Below the pieces are notes generated by a model. That model saw nothing but the letters and a program-made list of their open reading frames with translations, was not told where the DNA came from and ran no database searches. This document shows positions 51,130 to 60,175 of a stretch of DNA of 64,000 bases, one piece after another. The DNA comes from Olleya aquimaris (lineage in GTDB: Bacteria; Bacteroidota; Bacteroidia; Flavobacteriales; Flavobacteriaceae). The translations under genes and the position numbers were made by a program. How positions within the stretch are numbered: position 1 is the stretch's first letter; the number at the start of each line of letters is the position of its first letter. The stretch covers positions 1-64,000 of the forward strand of contig NZ_QLLO01000010.1 of assembly GCF_003259525.1 (NCBI RefSeq). The letters are read 5' to 3'.

Positions 51130-52359
51130 CTAAAGTTGGTCTTTTGGATAGCATATATAATATTTAGTCACAGGTTTTGATAAGGCTTTAAGATTTAACT
51201 GGTCTGATGCTTTAACAATATCTTCAACTTTACCATTTTTATGCAAAATTTTTATGTTTTGCTTTTTTTGAGAATAAGCTTGATTGCTAATCTGTCCTGT
51301 AAACACAAAATAGTTTGCTTCTGCTTCAGTGATATTATATTTTACTTGCAAAGCATTAATATGGCTTTGTAAGCTTTCGGTTTTAATAGGTTTCTTTTTA
51401 ATTTTAATTTTTAAAAGGTTTCTGTTAATAATCATTTCGCATAAATTACTAAGCACGAAATCTTCATGATACTGCCAATTTTTCATAGCAGAAACTATAT
51501 CATAATCGTCTAACTTTGCAAAAGTTTCTAAACAGTTATTATTAAATTCTTTTAATGTAATTTCATTATTCAAAAAGAAGGACAAGGGTTGACTAGCATT
51601 TAATGACACTCCGTTTTTGGTTAGCTCTTTAGCACGTTTTAATACACGAATTAGTAATTGTTCTGCTACCAAACTAGTTTTGTGCAAATACACTTGCCAA
51701 TACATTAAACGTCTAGCCACTAAAAACTTTTCGACACTATAAATGCCTTTATCCTCTATTACTAGCTCGTCGTTTTTCACATTAAGCATAGTAATTAATC
51801 GCTCGCTATTAATGTTACCCTCTGCAACACCTGTATAAAAACTATCACGTTTTAAATAGTCTGCACGATCCATATCTATTTGACTAGATATTAACTGTAA
51901 CATAAATTTTCTGTGATACTCTCCTTTAAAAATTTGGATAGCAAGTGTTAAATCGTCGTTAAATTCTGCATTTAATTCTTGCATAAAAAGTAGCGAAATT
52001 TCTTCATGAGAGACACCATTTACAATGCTATGTTCCATTGCGTGACTAAATGGACCATGTCCAATATCGTGCAATAAAATAGCTATGTATAAGGCTTTTT
52101 CTTCATCTACAGAAATTTCAACACCCTTAAAACGAAGGACTTGTATGGCTTTTTGCATTAAATGCATACAGCCAATTGCATGATGAAAACGTGTGTGATG
52201 AGCGCCTGGATATACTAAATAAGACAACCCCATTTGAGAAATGCGTCTTAAGCGCTGAAAATATTTATGCTCTATTAATTCAAAAATAGATGAATTTGGT
52301 ATTGTAATAAATCCGTAAATTGGATCGTTTAAGATTTTAAGTTTGTTACTTGGTTTCAA
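51130..52359 (-). CDS. HD-domain phosphohydrolase (dGTPase/SAMHD1-like family)
   Basis: 409 residues if it starts at TTG 52359, 419 if at ATG 52389. I prefer TTG because the upstream ATG overlaps a TATATTTG promoter element (52394-52387) and lies 6 bases from the divergent porX start, leaving no leader. It opens with L-K-I-L-N-D-P-I-Y-G-F-I. HD residues: Y-P-G-A-H-H-T-R-F-H-H-A-I-G (first His pair), then L-L-H-D-I-G-H-G-P-F-S-H-A-M-E-H, and D-M-D-R-A-D-Y-L later. It probably acts on nucleotides; the exact substrate is unknown. Confidence 0.85.
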   Translation of the reverse strand: MKPSNKLKILNDPIYGFITIPNSSIFELIEHKYFQRLRRISQMGLSYLVYPGAHHTRFHHAIGCMHLMQKAIQVLRFKGVEISVDEEKALYIAILLHDIGHGPFSHAMEHSIVNGVSHEEISLLFMQELNAEFNDDLTLAIQIFKGEYHRKFMLQLISSQIDMDRADYLKRDSFYTGVAEGNINSERLITMLNVKNDELVIEDKGIYSVEKFLVARRLMYWQVYLHKTSLVAEQLLIRVLKRAKELTKNGVSLNASQPLSFFLNNEITLKEFNNNCLETFAKLDDYDIVSAMKNWQYHEDFVLSNLCEMIINRNLLKIKIKKKPIKTESLQSHINALQVKYNITEAEANYFVFTGQISNQAYSQKKQNIKILHKNGKVEDIVKASDQLNLKALSKPVTKYYICYPKDQL

Positions 52360-52395
52360 GCTTAAGCTATTAATAATTAATACACACAAATATAC

Positions 52396-53949
52396 ATGAA
52401 CAATATAAATATTCTTTGGGTTGACGACGAAATAGATTTACTAAAACCTCACATCCTGTTTTTGGAGAAAAAAAATTACCATGTTACTACTTGTAATAGT
52501 GGTACTGAAGCTTTAGAAATATTAGATGAAAAGAAATTTGATATTGTTTTTTTAGACGAAAACATGCCTGGTCTTACTGGTTTAGAAACTTTAAATGAAA
52601 TTAAAGAAAAACAAGACACCCTTCCTGTAGTGATGATTACTAAAAGCGAAGAGGAATATATCATGGAAGAAGCAATTGGTAATAAAATTGCAGACTACTT
52701 AATTAAACCTGTTAATCCTAACCAAATTCTTCTGAGTTTAAAAAAGAATTTAGACCATTCTAGATTAGTATCAGAGAAAACCACATCTAATTACCAACAG
52801 GAATTTAGGAAAATTGCAATGGATTTGTCCATGGTAAATAGTTATGAAGAATGGGTTGACTTATATAAAAAACTAATCTATTGGGAAATGCAACTTGAGG
52901 ATATTGAAGACCCAAGTATGTTCGAGATTTTAGAATCTCAGAAAAACGAAGCCAATATCCAATTTGGAAAGTTTATAGATAAAGTTTATCCAACATGGTT
53001 TGAGCCTAATACAGATGCGCCAACTTTATCACATACATTATTTAGAGAAAAGATTGCTCCAGAATTAAGTAAAGAACAACCAACATTGTTAATTGTGGTA
53101 GATAATTTACGCTACGACCAATGGAAAGCGTTTGAGCCATCAGTAAACAATCACTACAAAAAACAAAAAGAAGAAGCTTTTTTTAGCATTTTACCTACAG
53201 CAACACAATATGCCAGAAATGCAATTTTCTCTGGTTTAATGCCTAGTGATATGGAGAAGCTACATCCAGAGTATTGGAAAAACGATACTGATGATGGTGG
53301 TAAAAACTTGCATGAAGCCGATTTTTTAAACGCACAAATGAAACGATTAGGATTAACTAATCTTAAACATGAATATTATAAAATTACTAACCTATCTCAG
53401 GGTAAAAAATTAGCAGAAAACTTTAGAGGGCTTAAAGACAACGATTTAACAGTAGTGGTTTATAATTTTGTAGACATGTTGTCGCACTCTAAAACAGAAA
53501 TGGATGTCGTTAAGGAGTTAGCCTCAAATGACAAAGCTTATAGAAGCTTAACACAGAGTTGGTTTAAAAACTCGCCATTACTTGAAATGATTCAGCAAGC
53601 CCAACAAATGGGTTTTAAACTAATCATTACTACAGATCACGGAACTATTAATGTTAAAAACCCTTCAAAAGTAATTGGCGATAGAGATACCAGTTTAAAT
53701 TTACGCTATAAAACTGGTCGCAGTTTAAGCTATGAAGCTAAAGATGTGTTAGCAGCTAAAGACCCAAAGACTATTCACTTACCATCTATTAATATGAATA
53801 GCTCGTTTATTTTTGCTAAAAGTGATTTGTTTTTTGCTTATCCTAATAACTACAACCATTATGTAAGCTACTACAGAAACACTTACCAACATGGTGGAGT
53901 ATCTTTAGAAGAAATGATTATTCCGTTTGCTGTTTTAAGTCCTAAATAA
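52396..53949 (+). CDS. porX: PorX, response regulator with PglZ/alkaline-phosphatase-like effector domain
   Basis: 517 residues. Receiver domain with acidic pocket D10-D11, phospho-acceptor Asp54 in V-F-L-D-E-N-M-P-G and Lys104 in L-I-K-P-V. A helical linker leads to the alkaline-phosphatase-superfamily (PglZ) domain with V-D-N-L-R-Y-D-Q-W, a Thr nucleophile in L-P-T-A-T-Q-Y-A-R-N, and T-T-D-H-G-T-I. PorX with PorY regulates T9SS genes in Porphyromonas and other Bacteroidetes. Its presence fits the sorting-domain proteins in this window. It shares a 6-36 base divergent gap with the HD gene and precedes tsaE by 26 bases. Confidence 0.95.
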   Translation: MNNINILWVDDEIDLLKPHILFLEKKNYHVTTCNSGTEALEILDEKKFDIVFLDENMPGLTGLETLNEIKEKQDTLPVVMITKSEEEYIMEEAIGNKIADYLIKPVNPNQILLSLKKNLDHSRLVSEKTTSNYQQEFRKIAMDLSMVNSYEEWVDLYKKLIYWEMQLEDIEDPSMFEILESQKNEANIQFGKFIDKVYPTWFEPNTDAPTLSHTLFREKIAPELSKEQPTLLIVVDNLRYDQWKAFEPSVNNHYKKQKEEAFFSILPTATQYARNAIFSGLMPSDMEKLHPEYWKNDTDDGGKNLHEADFLNAQMKRLGLTNLKHEYYKITNLSQGKKLAENFRGLKDNDLTVVVYNFVDMLSHSKTEMDVVKELASNDKAYRSLTQSWFKNSPLLEMIQQAQQMGFKLIITTDHGTINVKNPSKVIGDRDTSLNLRYKTGRSLSYEAKDVLAAKDPKTIHLPSINMNSSFIFAKSDLFFAYPNNYNHYVSYYRNTYQHGGVSLEEMIIPFAVLSPK

Positions 53950-53975
53950 TTTATTTTTGCAAAAAACTTTAAACA

Positions 53976-54389
53976 GTGACCATTAATTATAATCTAGACG
54001 ACGTCGAGTCTGTAGCAAAAAAAATCTTAGAGCAGGCAACTTCTAAAACTATTTTATTTGAAGGCGATATGGGTGTTGGTAAAACTACATTAATAAAAAC
54101 CCTTGTAAAACTATTGGGTAGTAATGATATTGTAAGTAGCCCAACGTTTTCTTTGGTTAACGAGTATGTAACTGATGAAGAGTCTATCTATCATTTTGAC
54201 CTTTATCGTGTTGAGGATGAAGATGAATTATATGATTTTGGAATAGAAACTTATATTTATAGTGATCAATATGTGTTTGTGGAGTGGCCAAGTCTATTAA
54301 AACCTTTACTTCAAGATGATTACACTATTGTTAACATCACTTTGTCCGAAAATACTGCAAGAGCCCTAACATTAAAGAATTTTGGATAA
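53976..54389 (+). CDS. tsaE: tRNA threonylcarbamoyladenosine biosynthesis ATPase
   Basis: 137 residues from GTG 53976. P-loop G-D-M-G-V-G-K-T-T, then S-P-T-F-S-L-V-N-E-Y, F-D-L-Y-R-V, and F-V-E-W-P. TsaE acts with TsaB and TsaD to make t6A37 on ANN-decoding tRNAs. It is downstream of porX on the same strand, an order I recall as common in flavobacteria together with the alanine dehydrogenase gene further on. Confidence 0.94.
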   Translation: MTINYNLDDVESVAKKILEQATSKTILFEGDMGVGKTTLIKTLVKLLGSNDIVSSPTFSLVNEYVTDEESIYHFDLYRVEDEDELYDFGIETYIYSDQYVFVEWPSLLKPLLQDDYTIVNITLSENTARALTLKNFG

Positions 54390-54558
54390 AATTTCTCTTT
54401 TTTCTTTCAATAAAATGTGTATTTTTGACTAAATGCGGTTTAAACCACATCGCAAAATTTAAAAAATGCGTTTTTTAACATAATTTTAACATTTAGACAC
54501 TTTTTGATTACGGATTTTCTATACTTTAGACGTATTAATTAATTAAATCCCTAACATT

Positions 54559-54702
54559 ATGAGTACTAAAAAGTATGTAATTGCATTAGCAATTTTTGGT
54601 GGTGTATTATTCACTGCACAAGCAACAAATCTGATTGATTTAAATGGACAACAAACAACAGAAATCGACGGTAGAAAAATTAAAATCCCAGCAAACGGGT
54701 AA
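54559..54702 (+). CDS. 47-residue exported peptide overlapping the next gene
   Basis: Read directly: M-S-T-K-K-Y-V-I-A-L-A-I-F, a signal-like core, then A-Q-A-T-N, and a short tail G-R-K-I-K-I-P-A-N-G. Its last 59 bases overlap the start of the next gene in another frame. The start has an AT-rich leader like a true gene, but no family is known, so it may be a leader peptide or a short exported product. Confidence 0.55.
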   Translation: MSTKKYVIALAIFGGVLFTAQATNLIDLNGQQTTEIDGRKIKIPANG

Positions 54703-55189
54703 TAAGAAAATTATTATAACAGGTTCGATTTTAGCCACAATTATCGCTTTAACACCTTATCTGTTTTACATTTATGAAAGTGTTCCAGATCAACCGATTT
54801 GGGACACTTTTTTTTACACTTTTGAAAGTAAAAATATAGAAAGTGCTCAGATAGTGGTATGGACAGCGACTGGCAAATTGGTACCATTATTGTTGTTGTG
54901 TATTTGGTTTTTAACATGCAGACATTGGTGGCATCACGCACTTTTAGTACCAATAATTATGTATGCTTACCAATTACTTGGATTTGCTTTATCTGACACT
55001 TATTTATTTGATGAATTTGAATTAATACATATGGTTCCATTTATGGCAATTATAATCCCTTCAATATATCTAATAAGAGCACGTATATTTAATAGGCTTA
55101 ATACAGTTGATCAATCCATACAAGATTTAGAAGACGAGTTAACCTTCAAACCAAAAACTTTATGGGGTAAAATTAAGCAGTATTTTTAA
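54644..55189 (+). CDS. Conserved membrane protein of unknown function
   Basis: 181 residues. A charged N terminus (K-S-T-V-E-K-L-K-S-Q) precedes four hydrophobic segments including I-I-I-T-G-S-I-L-A-T-I-I-A-L-T-P-Y-L-F and V-P-L-L-L-L-C-I-W-F-L-T-C. The W-H-H pair (R-H-W-W-H-H-A-L) is striking. The start at 54644 lies inside the 47-residue peptide gene in another frame. Role unknown; it sits between tsaE and the alanine dehydrogenase gene, so it may be co-transcribed. Confidence 0.75.
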   Translation: MDNKQQKSTVEKLKSQQTGNKKIIITGSILATIIALTPYLFYIYESVPDQPIWDTFFYTFESKNIESAQIVVWTATGKLVPLLLLCIWFLTCRHWWHHALLVPIIMYAYQLLGFALSDTYLFDEFELIHMVPFMAIIIPSIYLIRARIFNRLNTVDQSIQDLEDELTFKPKTLWGKIKQYF

Positions 55190-55247
55190 TAGTACAATTT
55201 TGCATTTTATTTTGTAATTTGTTTCTGTTTAAAAAACCAACTTAATT

Positions 55248-56447
55248 ATGTCCAAACCCCTCTCCCCTTTTTCTAAAGCACAATTATTACCACAAGAAGA
55301 AACTTTAGAAATTTATAAACACAAAAGCGAGCTTTTTATTGGTATCCCAAAAGAGACAGCGTTTCAAGAAAAACGTGTGTGCTTGACACCAGATGCAGTA
55401 TCGGCAATTGTTAATAATGGTCATAAAGTATTAATAGAGTCTGAAGCTGGTAAAGGTGCCAACTTTAGCGATAGAGATTATAGCGAAGCTGGTGCAGAAG
55501 TCACCAAAGACACCGCAAAAGTCTACGCGTGTCCTATGATTTTAAAGGTCGAACCTCCTACTCTAGACGAATTACAATTAATAAATCCGCAGACCACACT
55601 TATTTCTGCGCTTCAAATAAAAACACAAACCAAAAAATACTTTGAAACATTAGCGTCTAAACGTATTACTGCGTTAGCGTTTGAGTTTATTCGTGATGAA
55701 GATGGTGCGTATCCAGCTGTACGTGCATTAAGTGAAATTGCAGGAACTGCTTCTGTGTTAATTGCTGCAGAACTACTCAGTAATTCTAGTAACGGTAATG
55801 GGTTAATGTTTGGTAATATTAGCGGTGTACCACCAGTTGAAGTTGTAATATTAGGCGCAGGAACTGTCGGCGAATTTGCTGCTAGAAGCGCAGTGGGATT
55901 AGGCGCTAATGTTAAAGTGTTTGATAATTCTATTACAAAATTACGCTGTTTACAAGCCAATTTAGGACGAACATTGTACACGTCCACCATTCAGCCAAAA
56001 TATTTAAGCAAAGCTTTAAAACGTTGCGATGTGGTTATTGGTGCAGTAAGGGGAAAAGACAGAGCACCTATTATCGTGTCCGAGACTATGGTTGAAAGCA
56101 TGAAAAAAGGTTCAGTAATAATTGATGTTAGTATAGATATGGGAGGGTGTTTTGAAACTAGTGACGTCACCACACACAATAATCCTACGTACAACAAACA
56201 TGGTGTTATCCATTATTGCGTGCCTAATATTCCTGCGCGATACTCTAGGACTGCTTCCGCTTCTATTAGTAATATTTTCACGCCTTATTTACTTAAAATT
56301 GCAGATGATGGTGGTTTAGAACAATCCATTAGGTTTGATAAAGGCTTAAAAAATGGATTATATTTTTATCATGGTATTTTAACTAGTCGAGCAGTTGGTG
56401 AATGGTTTGATCTAAAACATAGTGATATTAATCTATTAATATTCTAA
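55248..56447 (+). CDS. ald: Alanine dehydrogenase
   Basis: 399 residues, the length of the Bacteroidetes-type enzyme. Substrate/NAD motifs: I-P-K-E-T-A-F-Q-E-K-R-V-C-L-T-P, then the Rossmann G-A-G-T-V-G-E-F-A, D-V-S-I-D-M-G-G-C-F, and the C-terminal N-I-P-A-R-Y-S-R-T-A. It interconverts alanine and pyruvate plus ammonia with NADH. The N-terminal extension (about 30 residues) is longer than in Bacillus Ald. Downstream of the small membrane protein gene. Confidence 0.92.
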   Translation: MSKPLSPFSKAQLLPQEETLEIYKHKSELFIGIPKETAFQEKRVCLTPDAVSAIVNNGHKVLIESEAGKGANFSDRDYSEAGAEVTKDTAKVYACPMILKVEPPTLDELQLINPQTTLISALQIKTQTKKYFETLASKRITALAFEFIRDEDGAYPAVRALSEIAGTASVLIAAELLSNSSNGNGLMFGNISGVPPVEVVILGAGTVGEFAARSAVGLGANVKVFDNSITKLRCLQANLGRTLYTSTIQPKYLSKALKRCDVVIGAVRGKDRAPIIVSETMVESMKKGSVIIDVSIDMGGCFETSDVTTHNNPTYNKHGVIHYCVPNIPARYSRTASASISNIFTPYLLKIADDGGLEQSIRFDKGLKNGLYFYHGILTSRAVGEWFDLKHSDINLLIF

Positions 56448-56470
56448 ATTTGCAGCTCAATAATTAGTAC

Positions 56471-56854
56471 ATGAAATTATTACACAGATTTGGATATTAC
56501 TTAGGTGGATTTGCTATTGGACTTGTCATTTTAGCCTTATTTTTAAACGGAAGAGGCGTCTCTTGCGAATATAACTATGGTCCTGAAGGACGCGTATTAA
56601 AAAGTATTAGAACTAAAACACTTAAATTTTCTACAGAAAGCGAAGCATTAATTGCATCAAAAACGATTGATACTGCTGCAATTAGCTATATATTAAAAGA
56701 AGGCGACGTTAATTTTTCTAAAAGCGAACCTAGAAAAGAACCTTGTGGCGTTTACTACATTTCTGGCACAACAAAAGATCAACAAAACGTATCTTTTTAC
56801 ATCGAAAACTGTGATAGTATTGCTACCTTACAATCTATTCAGTTTTTAAATTAA
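56471..56854 (+). CDS. Membrane-anchored DUF4258-like hypothetical protein
   Basis: 127 residues. One N-terminal membrane segment (Y-Y-L-G-G-F-A-I-G-L-V-I-L-A-L-F-L) is followed by a small periplasmic domain with three cysteines (V-S-C-E-Y-N-Y-G-P-E-G-R, E-P-C-G-V-Y-Y-I, and E-N-C-D-S) that could form disulfides. I place it near the DUF4258 family only tentatively. It follows the alanine dehydrogenase gene by 23 bases and overlaps the convergent prodh gene by 4 bases. Confidence 0.72.
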   Translation: MKLLHRFGYYLGGFAIGLVILALFLNGRGVSCEYNYGPEGRVLKSIRTKTLKFSTESEALIASKTIDTAAISYILKEGDVNFSKSEPRKEPCGVYYISGTTKDQQNVSFYIENCDSIATLQSIQFLN

Positions 56855-58023
56855 GTCTTTCTACGCTTCATTTCTTTATTTAACAAGGTTAATTCTCTAC
56901 CTGTTTGTCCTGCTACACTTGTATTTTCTTCAGCACGACGAATTAAATATGGAATTACTTCTTTAACAGGTCCAAACGGAATTAATTTTGCTGTATTATA
57001 ACCATGTTGGGAGAGGTTAAAACTAATATGGTCGCTCATACCATATAATTGACCAAACCAAACTGTATTATCATTACTCTCTATCTTTTTATTATCCATA
57101 ATGTCCATAGCTAAATAAGAGCTAGCTTCGTTATGTGTCCCAACAAACACAGAAAAATCTTGTTTGTTATTTAAAATATATTTTAAAGCCTCATTAAAAG
57201 TGATATCTGTTTCTTCTTTTGTTGCACAAATTGGTGATGGATACCCTTTCTCTTCTGCACGTTCTCTTTCTTTTTCCATGTAAGCACCTCTTACTATTTT
57301 CATTCCGCACATAAATCCTTTGTCTTTAGCGCGTTGATGGATGGCTTTTAAATAATCTATTCTATCCCATCTGTAACACTGTAACGTGTTATATACTGTC
57401 ATACGGTTTGTATTGTAGCGCTCCATCATAAGCTCTACCAAATCATCTGCAGCATCTTGCATCCAACTTTCTTCCGCATCAATAAGTACACGTAATTCTG
57501 CATCATACGTTGCTTTACATATACTATCAAAACGATCAACAATACGTTGCCACTCTTGTTCTTCTGCTTGAGTTAAAGGTTTCTTTTCAGACACCTTTTG
57601 CCACAAAGCAAAACGCCCTAAAGCAGTAGGTTTCATAGCTACTATAGGGATTTCTTTATTGGCTTTTGCAAAAGCTACTAATTCTACTTTCTTTTTGGCT
57701 GCAGCATCAAAATCAGCTTCACTTTCTTTGCCTTCAACAGAATAATCCATAATAGAAGACACACCTACTTCATTTAGTTTATGAATAACAGGAAGACATT
57801 CTTGCTCTGTTTCTCCACCGCAAAATTGATTGAATATGGTTTTTTTAATTAAGCCTTTTACTGGTAATCCTAAATTTAAAGATGTTCTAGTTAACCAAGA
57901 TCCAATTTTTACTAACCATGGATTGGACATCATTTTAAAGAGGAAACGTGTTTTTTGAAGTTCTTTTTTAGATTTTAAAGCGAAAGCTATTTCGGTATTA
58001 TCAAAAATTTTTTCTGGACTCAT
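56851..58023 (-). CDS. Proline dehydrogenase
   Basis: 390 residues. FAD-binding TIM barrel: A-M-K-P-T-A-L-G-R, L-I-D-A-E-E-S-W, M-K-I-V-R-G-A-Y-M-E-K-E-R, G-T-H-N-E-A-S-S-Y, and the C-terminal R-R-A-E-E-N-T-S-V-A-G. It oxidises proline to pyrroline-5-carboxylate and passes electrons to the quinone pool. It is the monofunctional Bacteroidetes type, without the PutA C-terminal aldehyde dehydrogenase. It overlaps the previous gene by 4 bases at the convergent ends and is divergent from aroB. Confidence 0.95.
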   Translation of the reverse strand: MSPEKIFDNTEIAFALKSKKELQKTRFLFKMMSNPWLVKIGSWLTRTSLNLGLPVKGLIKKTIFNQFCGGETEQECLPVIHKLNEVGVSSIMDYSVEGKESEADFDAAAKKKVELVAFAKANKEIPIVAMKPTALGRFALWQKVSEKKPLTQAEEQEWQRIVDRFDSICKATYDAELRVLIDAEESWMQDAADDLVELMMERYNTNRMTVYNTLQCYRWDRIDYLKAIHQRAKDKGFMCGMKIVRGAYMEKERERAEEKGYPSPICATKEETDITFNEALKYILNNKQDFSVFVGTHNEASSYLAMDIMDNKKIESNDNTVWFGQLYGMSDHISFNLSQHGYNTAKLIPFGPVKEVIPYLIRRAEENTSVAGQTGRELTLLNKEMKRRKT

Positions 58024-58114
58024 TAGATCTCAAAATTATAATGACAAATATAAACCTTCAAACCCATATTTATTTAAAAACTCCTTATTTTTACATTTCA
58101 TTATTATAAAAAAT

Positions 58115-59179
58115 ATGACTTCAATTTCTACTCAAGATTATATCATTCATTTTAACCAAAATAGCTATACAGCTTTAAACAATTACATTAAAGAAAATTC
58201 GTTTTCTAATATATTTGTTTTAGTGGATTCTAACACTTCAACTCACTGTTTACCTGTATTATTAAGCAATTTGGTTACAGAATTAACCATAGAAGTCATC
58301 GAGATAGAAGCTGGCGAACAACACAAAACCATAGACACTTGTTTAGGTGTTTGGGAAACTTTATCTGAGTTACGAGCAGACCGCAAAACATTACTGATTA
58401 ATTTGGGTGGTGGAGTTGTAACGGATTTAGGAGGATTTGTAGCTTGTACTTACCAAAGAGGAATTCAGTTTATAAACATTCCGACCACATTATTATCCAT
58501 GGTAGACGCTTCTATTGGTGGAAAGAATGGTGTAGACTTAGGTCCTATAAAAAATCAAATTGGGATTATTAAAACTCCTAATATGGTGCTGGTTGATACC
58601 AATTATTTATCAACACTATCCGCAAGAGAAATGCGCTCTGGGCTAGCAGAAATGCTAAAACATGGACTAATTTACAATGAGTCTTACTATAATAAATTAA
58701 CCGAATTGTCCGATTTAACCCTTGATGATTTGGACCAATTAATTTATGATTCTATAGAAATTAAAAAAGCTATAGTAGAGCAAGACCCAACAGAACAAAA
58801 CCTAAGAAAATCGCTAAACTTTGGTCATACACTTGGACACGCCATAGAATCGTTTTATTTAAACCATAAAACCAAAGCGTTATTACATGGTGAAGCAATA
58901 GCTATTGGAATGATTCTAGAAAGTTTTTTATCTGCAGAGTTGCTAAACTTATCCATGGACAAAGCACAACAGATTAAAAATAATACTATAAAGGTATTTG
59001 GTAAAATAGATATTCCTGAAACAGACTACGCAGCTATTATCGACTTAATGAAATTTGATAAGAAAAATGAAAAAGGAACCATTAATTTTGCACTTATTGA
59101 AACTATTGGTAAATCCAAAATTAATTGCGTAGCTTCCAATGAATTGATAATCAATTCTTTTAAATTTTATAACGAATAA
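58115..59179 (+). CDS. aroB: 3-dehydroquinate synthase
   Basis: 354 residues. NAD site G-G-G-V-V-T-D-L-G-G-F, Lys and acid residues around V-D-A-S-I-G-G-K-N-G-V-D, and the metal His ligands in F-G-H-T-L-G-H-A-I-E-S and L-L-H-G-E-A-I-A-I-G-M. It converts DAHP to 3-dehydroquinate, the second step of the shikimate pathway. It stands alone among the shikimate genes in this window. Confidence 0.96.
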   Translation: MTSISTQDYIIHFNQNSYTALNNYIKENSFSNIFVLVDSNTSTHCLPVLLSNLVTELTIEVIEIEAGEQHKTIDTCLGVWETLSELRADRKTLLINLGGGVVTDLGGFVACTYQRGIQFINIPTTLLSMVDASIGGKNGVDLGPIKNQIGIIKTPNMVLVDTNYLSTLSAREMRSGLAEMLKHGLIYNESYYNKLTELSDLTLDDLDQLIYDSIEIKKAIVEQDPTEQNLRKSLNFGHTLGHAIESFYLNHKTKALLHGEAIAIGMILESFLSAELLNLSMDKAQQIKNNTIKVFGKIDIPETDYAAIIDLMKFDKKNEKGTINFALIETIGKSKINCVASNELIINSFKFYNE

Positions 59180-59266
59180 TACTTTTGCTTAAAAAAAAAT
59201 TGTAATTTTAGGTAATTGCTATGTTACAAGACTATTCTAATTAAATATTAATTTAAATAAATTGAT

Positions 59267-59581
59267 ATGAGAAGAGTAATTGTAGATTATAAAAAATTAA
59301 CTCCTGAGGTACTAAATTTGCTTACCCAAAAGTATCCTGATGGTTATGGAGACAATGATATAATTGTTTTTGATAACCATAAAAATGAAACTATTGAAGC
59401 GGTAGAAGTTAAAACTGATGACACTATTTATTTAGTAAAAGTTAGCAGTAAATTACACTACACCATGACAAATTTTGATTCTAACGTAGAAGTAGAAACC
59501 AATAGTGAAGGTCATGTTGTGGTTGATTTTAACGAAAAGCAATTGGATGAGCAGTTAATTTTATCTGACGAAGAAGAGTAG
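59267..59581 (+). CDS. Conserved acidic hypothetical protein
   Basis: 104 residues, cytoplasmic, strongly acidic, ending S-D-E-E-E. It starts with M-R-R-V-I-V-D-Y-K-K-L-T-P and has F-D-N-H-K-N-E-T-I-E-A-V-E-V-K. It is short, with beta-rich pattern; I do not recognise a family beyond having seen similar flavobacterial proteins. It follows aroB by 87 bases and abuts the convergent DinB gene with no gap. Confidence 0.75.
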   Translation: MRRVIVDYKKLTPEVLNLLTQKYPDGYGDNDIIVFDNHKNETIEAVEVKTDDTIYLVKVSSKLHYTMTNFDSNVEVETNSEGHVVVDFNEKQLDEQLILSDEEE

Positions 59582-60097
59582 TTATAAATAGCGCTGATTA
59601 ATAATGTCTATATGATGCTTTTCATGACCAATTATTAAAAACCCTAAAGCCCTAACAGACACCTCTCCTGCTCCAGCCACACCTTTACGCATTAAACTTT
59701 GATTAGCAAAACTATTAAACAAAGTAATAGTTGCCTGTCTAACCGTTGTATATTCTTCCAGCAAGCTTTTAATTGTTCTAGTTTTTGCATAACTGTAGTC
59801 CACATAATTGTTTTCGTCAAAACCTGGTAAGATAGTGTTGTCATGCCTTGCAAAGCATAATGCTCTGTAGCAAAATATACGCTCTGTATCTATTAAATGA
59901 CTTATAATTTCTTTAATATTCCACTTATTTTCAGCATATCTAAAATCTAATTTTTCTTCAGGAATTGAGGTGTAAAATTGATAAGCCTTTTTAAATTCAG
60001 ATTCCAAACCTGATAACAACTCTACACCTTTTGCTTTATCTATATAATTTTTAAAATAAGGTAAGTATTCGTCTTGTTGCAAATCTGTAGTTGTCAT
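59582..60097 (-). CDS. DinB-like four-helix metal-binding protein
   Basis: 171 residues. The DinB/YfiT His triad is visible: I-S-H-L-I-D-T-E-R, and I-G-H-E-K-H-H-I-D-I near the C terminus. Members include thiol-dependent transferases and proteins of unknown role; this one is of unknown substrate. It abuts the acidic hypothetical gene convergently. Confidence 0.88.
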   Translation of the reverse strand: MTTTDLQQDEYLPYFKNYIDKAKGVELLSGLESEFKKAYQFYTSIPEEKLDFRYAENKWNIKEIISHLIDTERIFCYRALCFARHDNTILPGFDENNYVDYSYAKTRTIKSLLEEYTTVRQATITLFNSFANQSLMRKGVAGAGEVSVRALGFLIIGHEKHHIDIINQRYL

Positions 60098-60121
60098 TTA
60101 AACTATTTTTAATTAAAGAAA

Positions 60122-60150
60122 CAAAAAAACGCTTCAATATTGAAGCGTTT
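60122..60150 (-). terminator. Terminator of the Lrp/AsnC gene
   Basis: AAACGCTTCAAT pairs with ATTGAAGCGTTT as one 24-base palindrome (60127-60150); the minus strand continues into T. Confidence 0.8.
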
Positions 60151-60175
60151 CTGTAAAACTTATGCTTTGTTGTAT

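Noticed and set aside
54501-54529. Promoter TTG...TACTTTAG ahead of the small exported peptide
   Set aside because: The spacing is only 15 bases and the -7 element has mismatches, so it was not listed as a feature.
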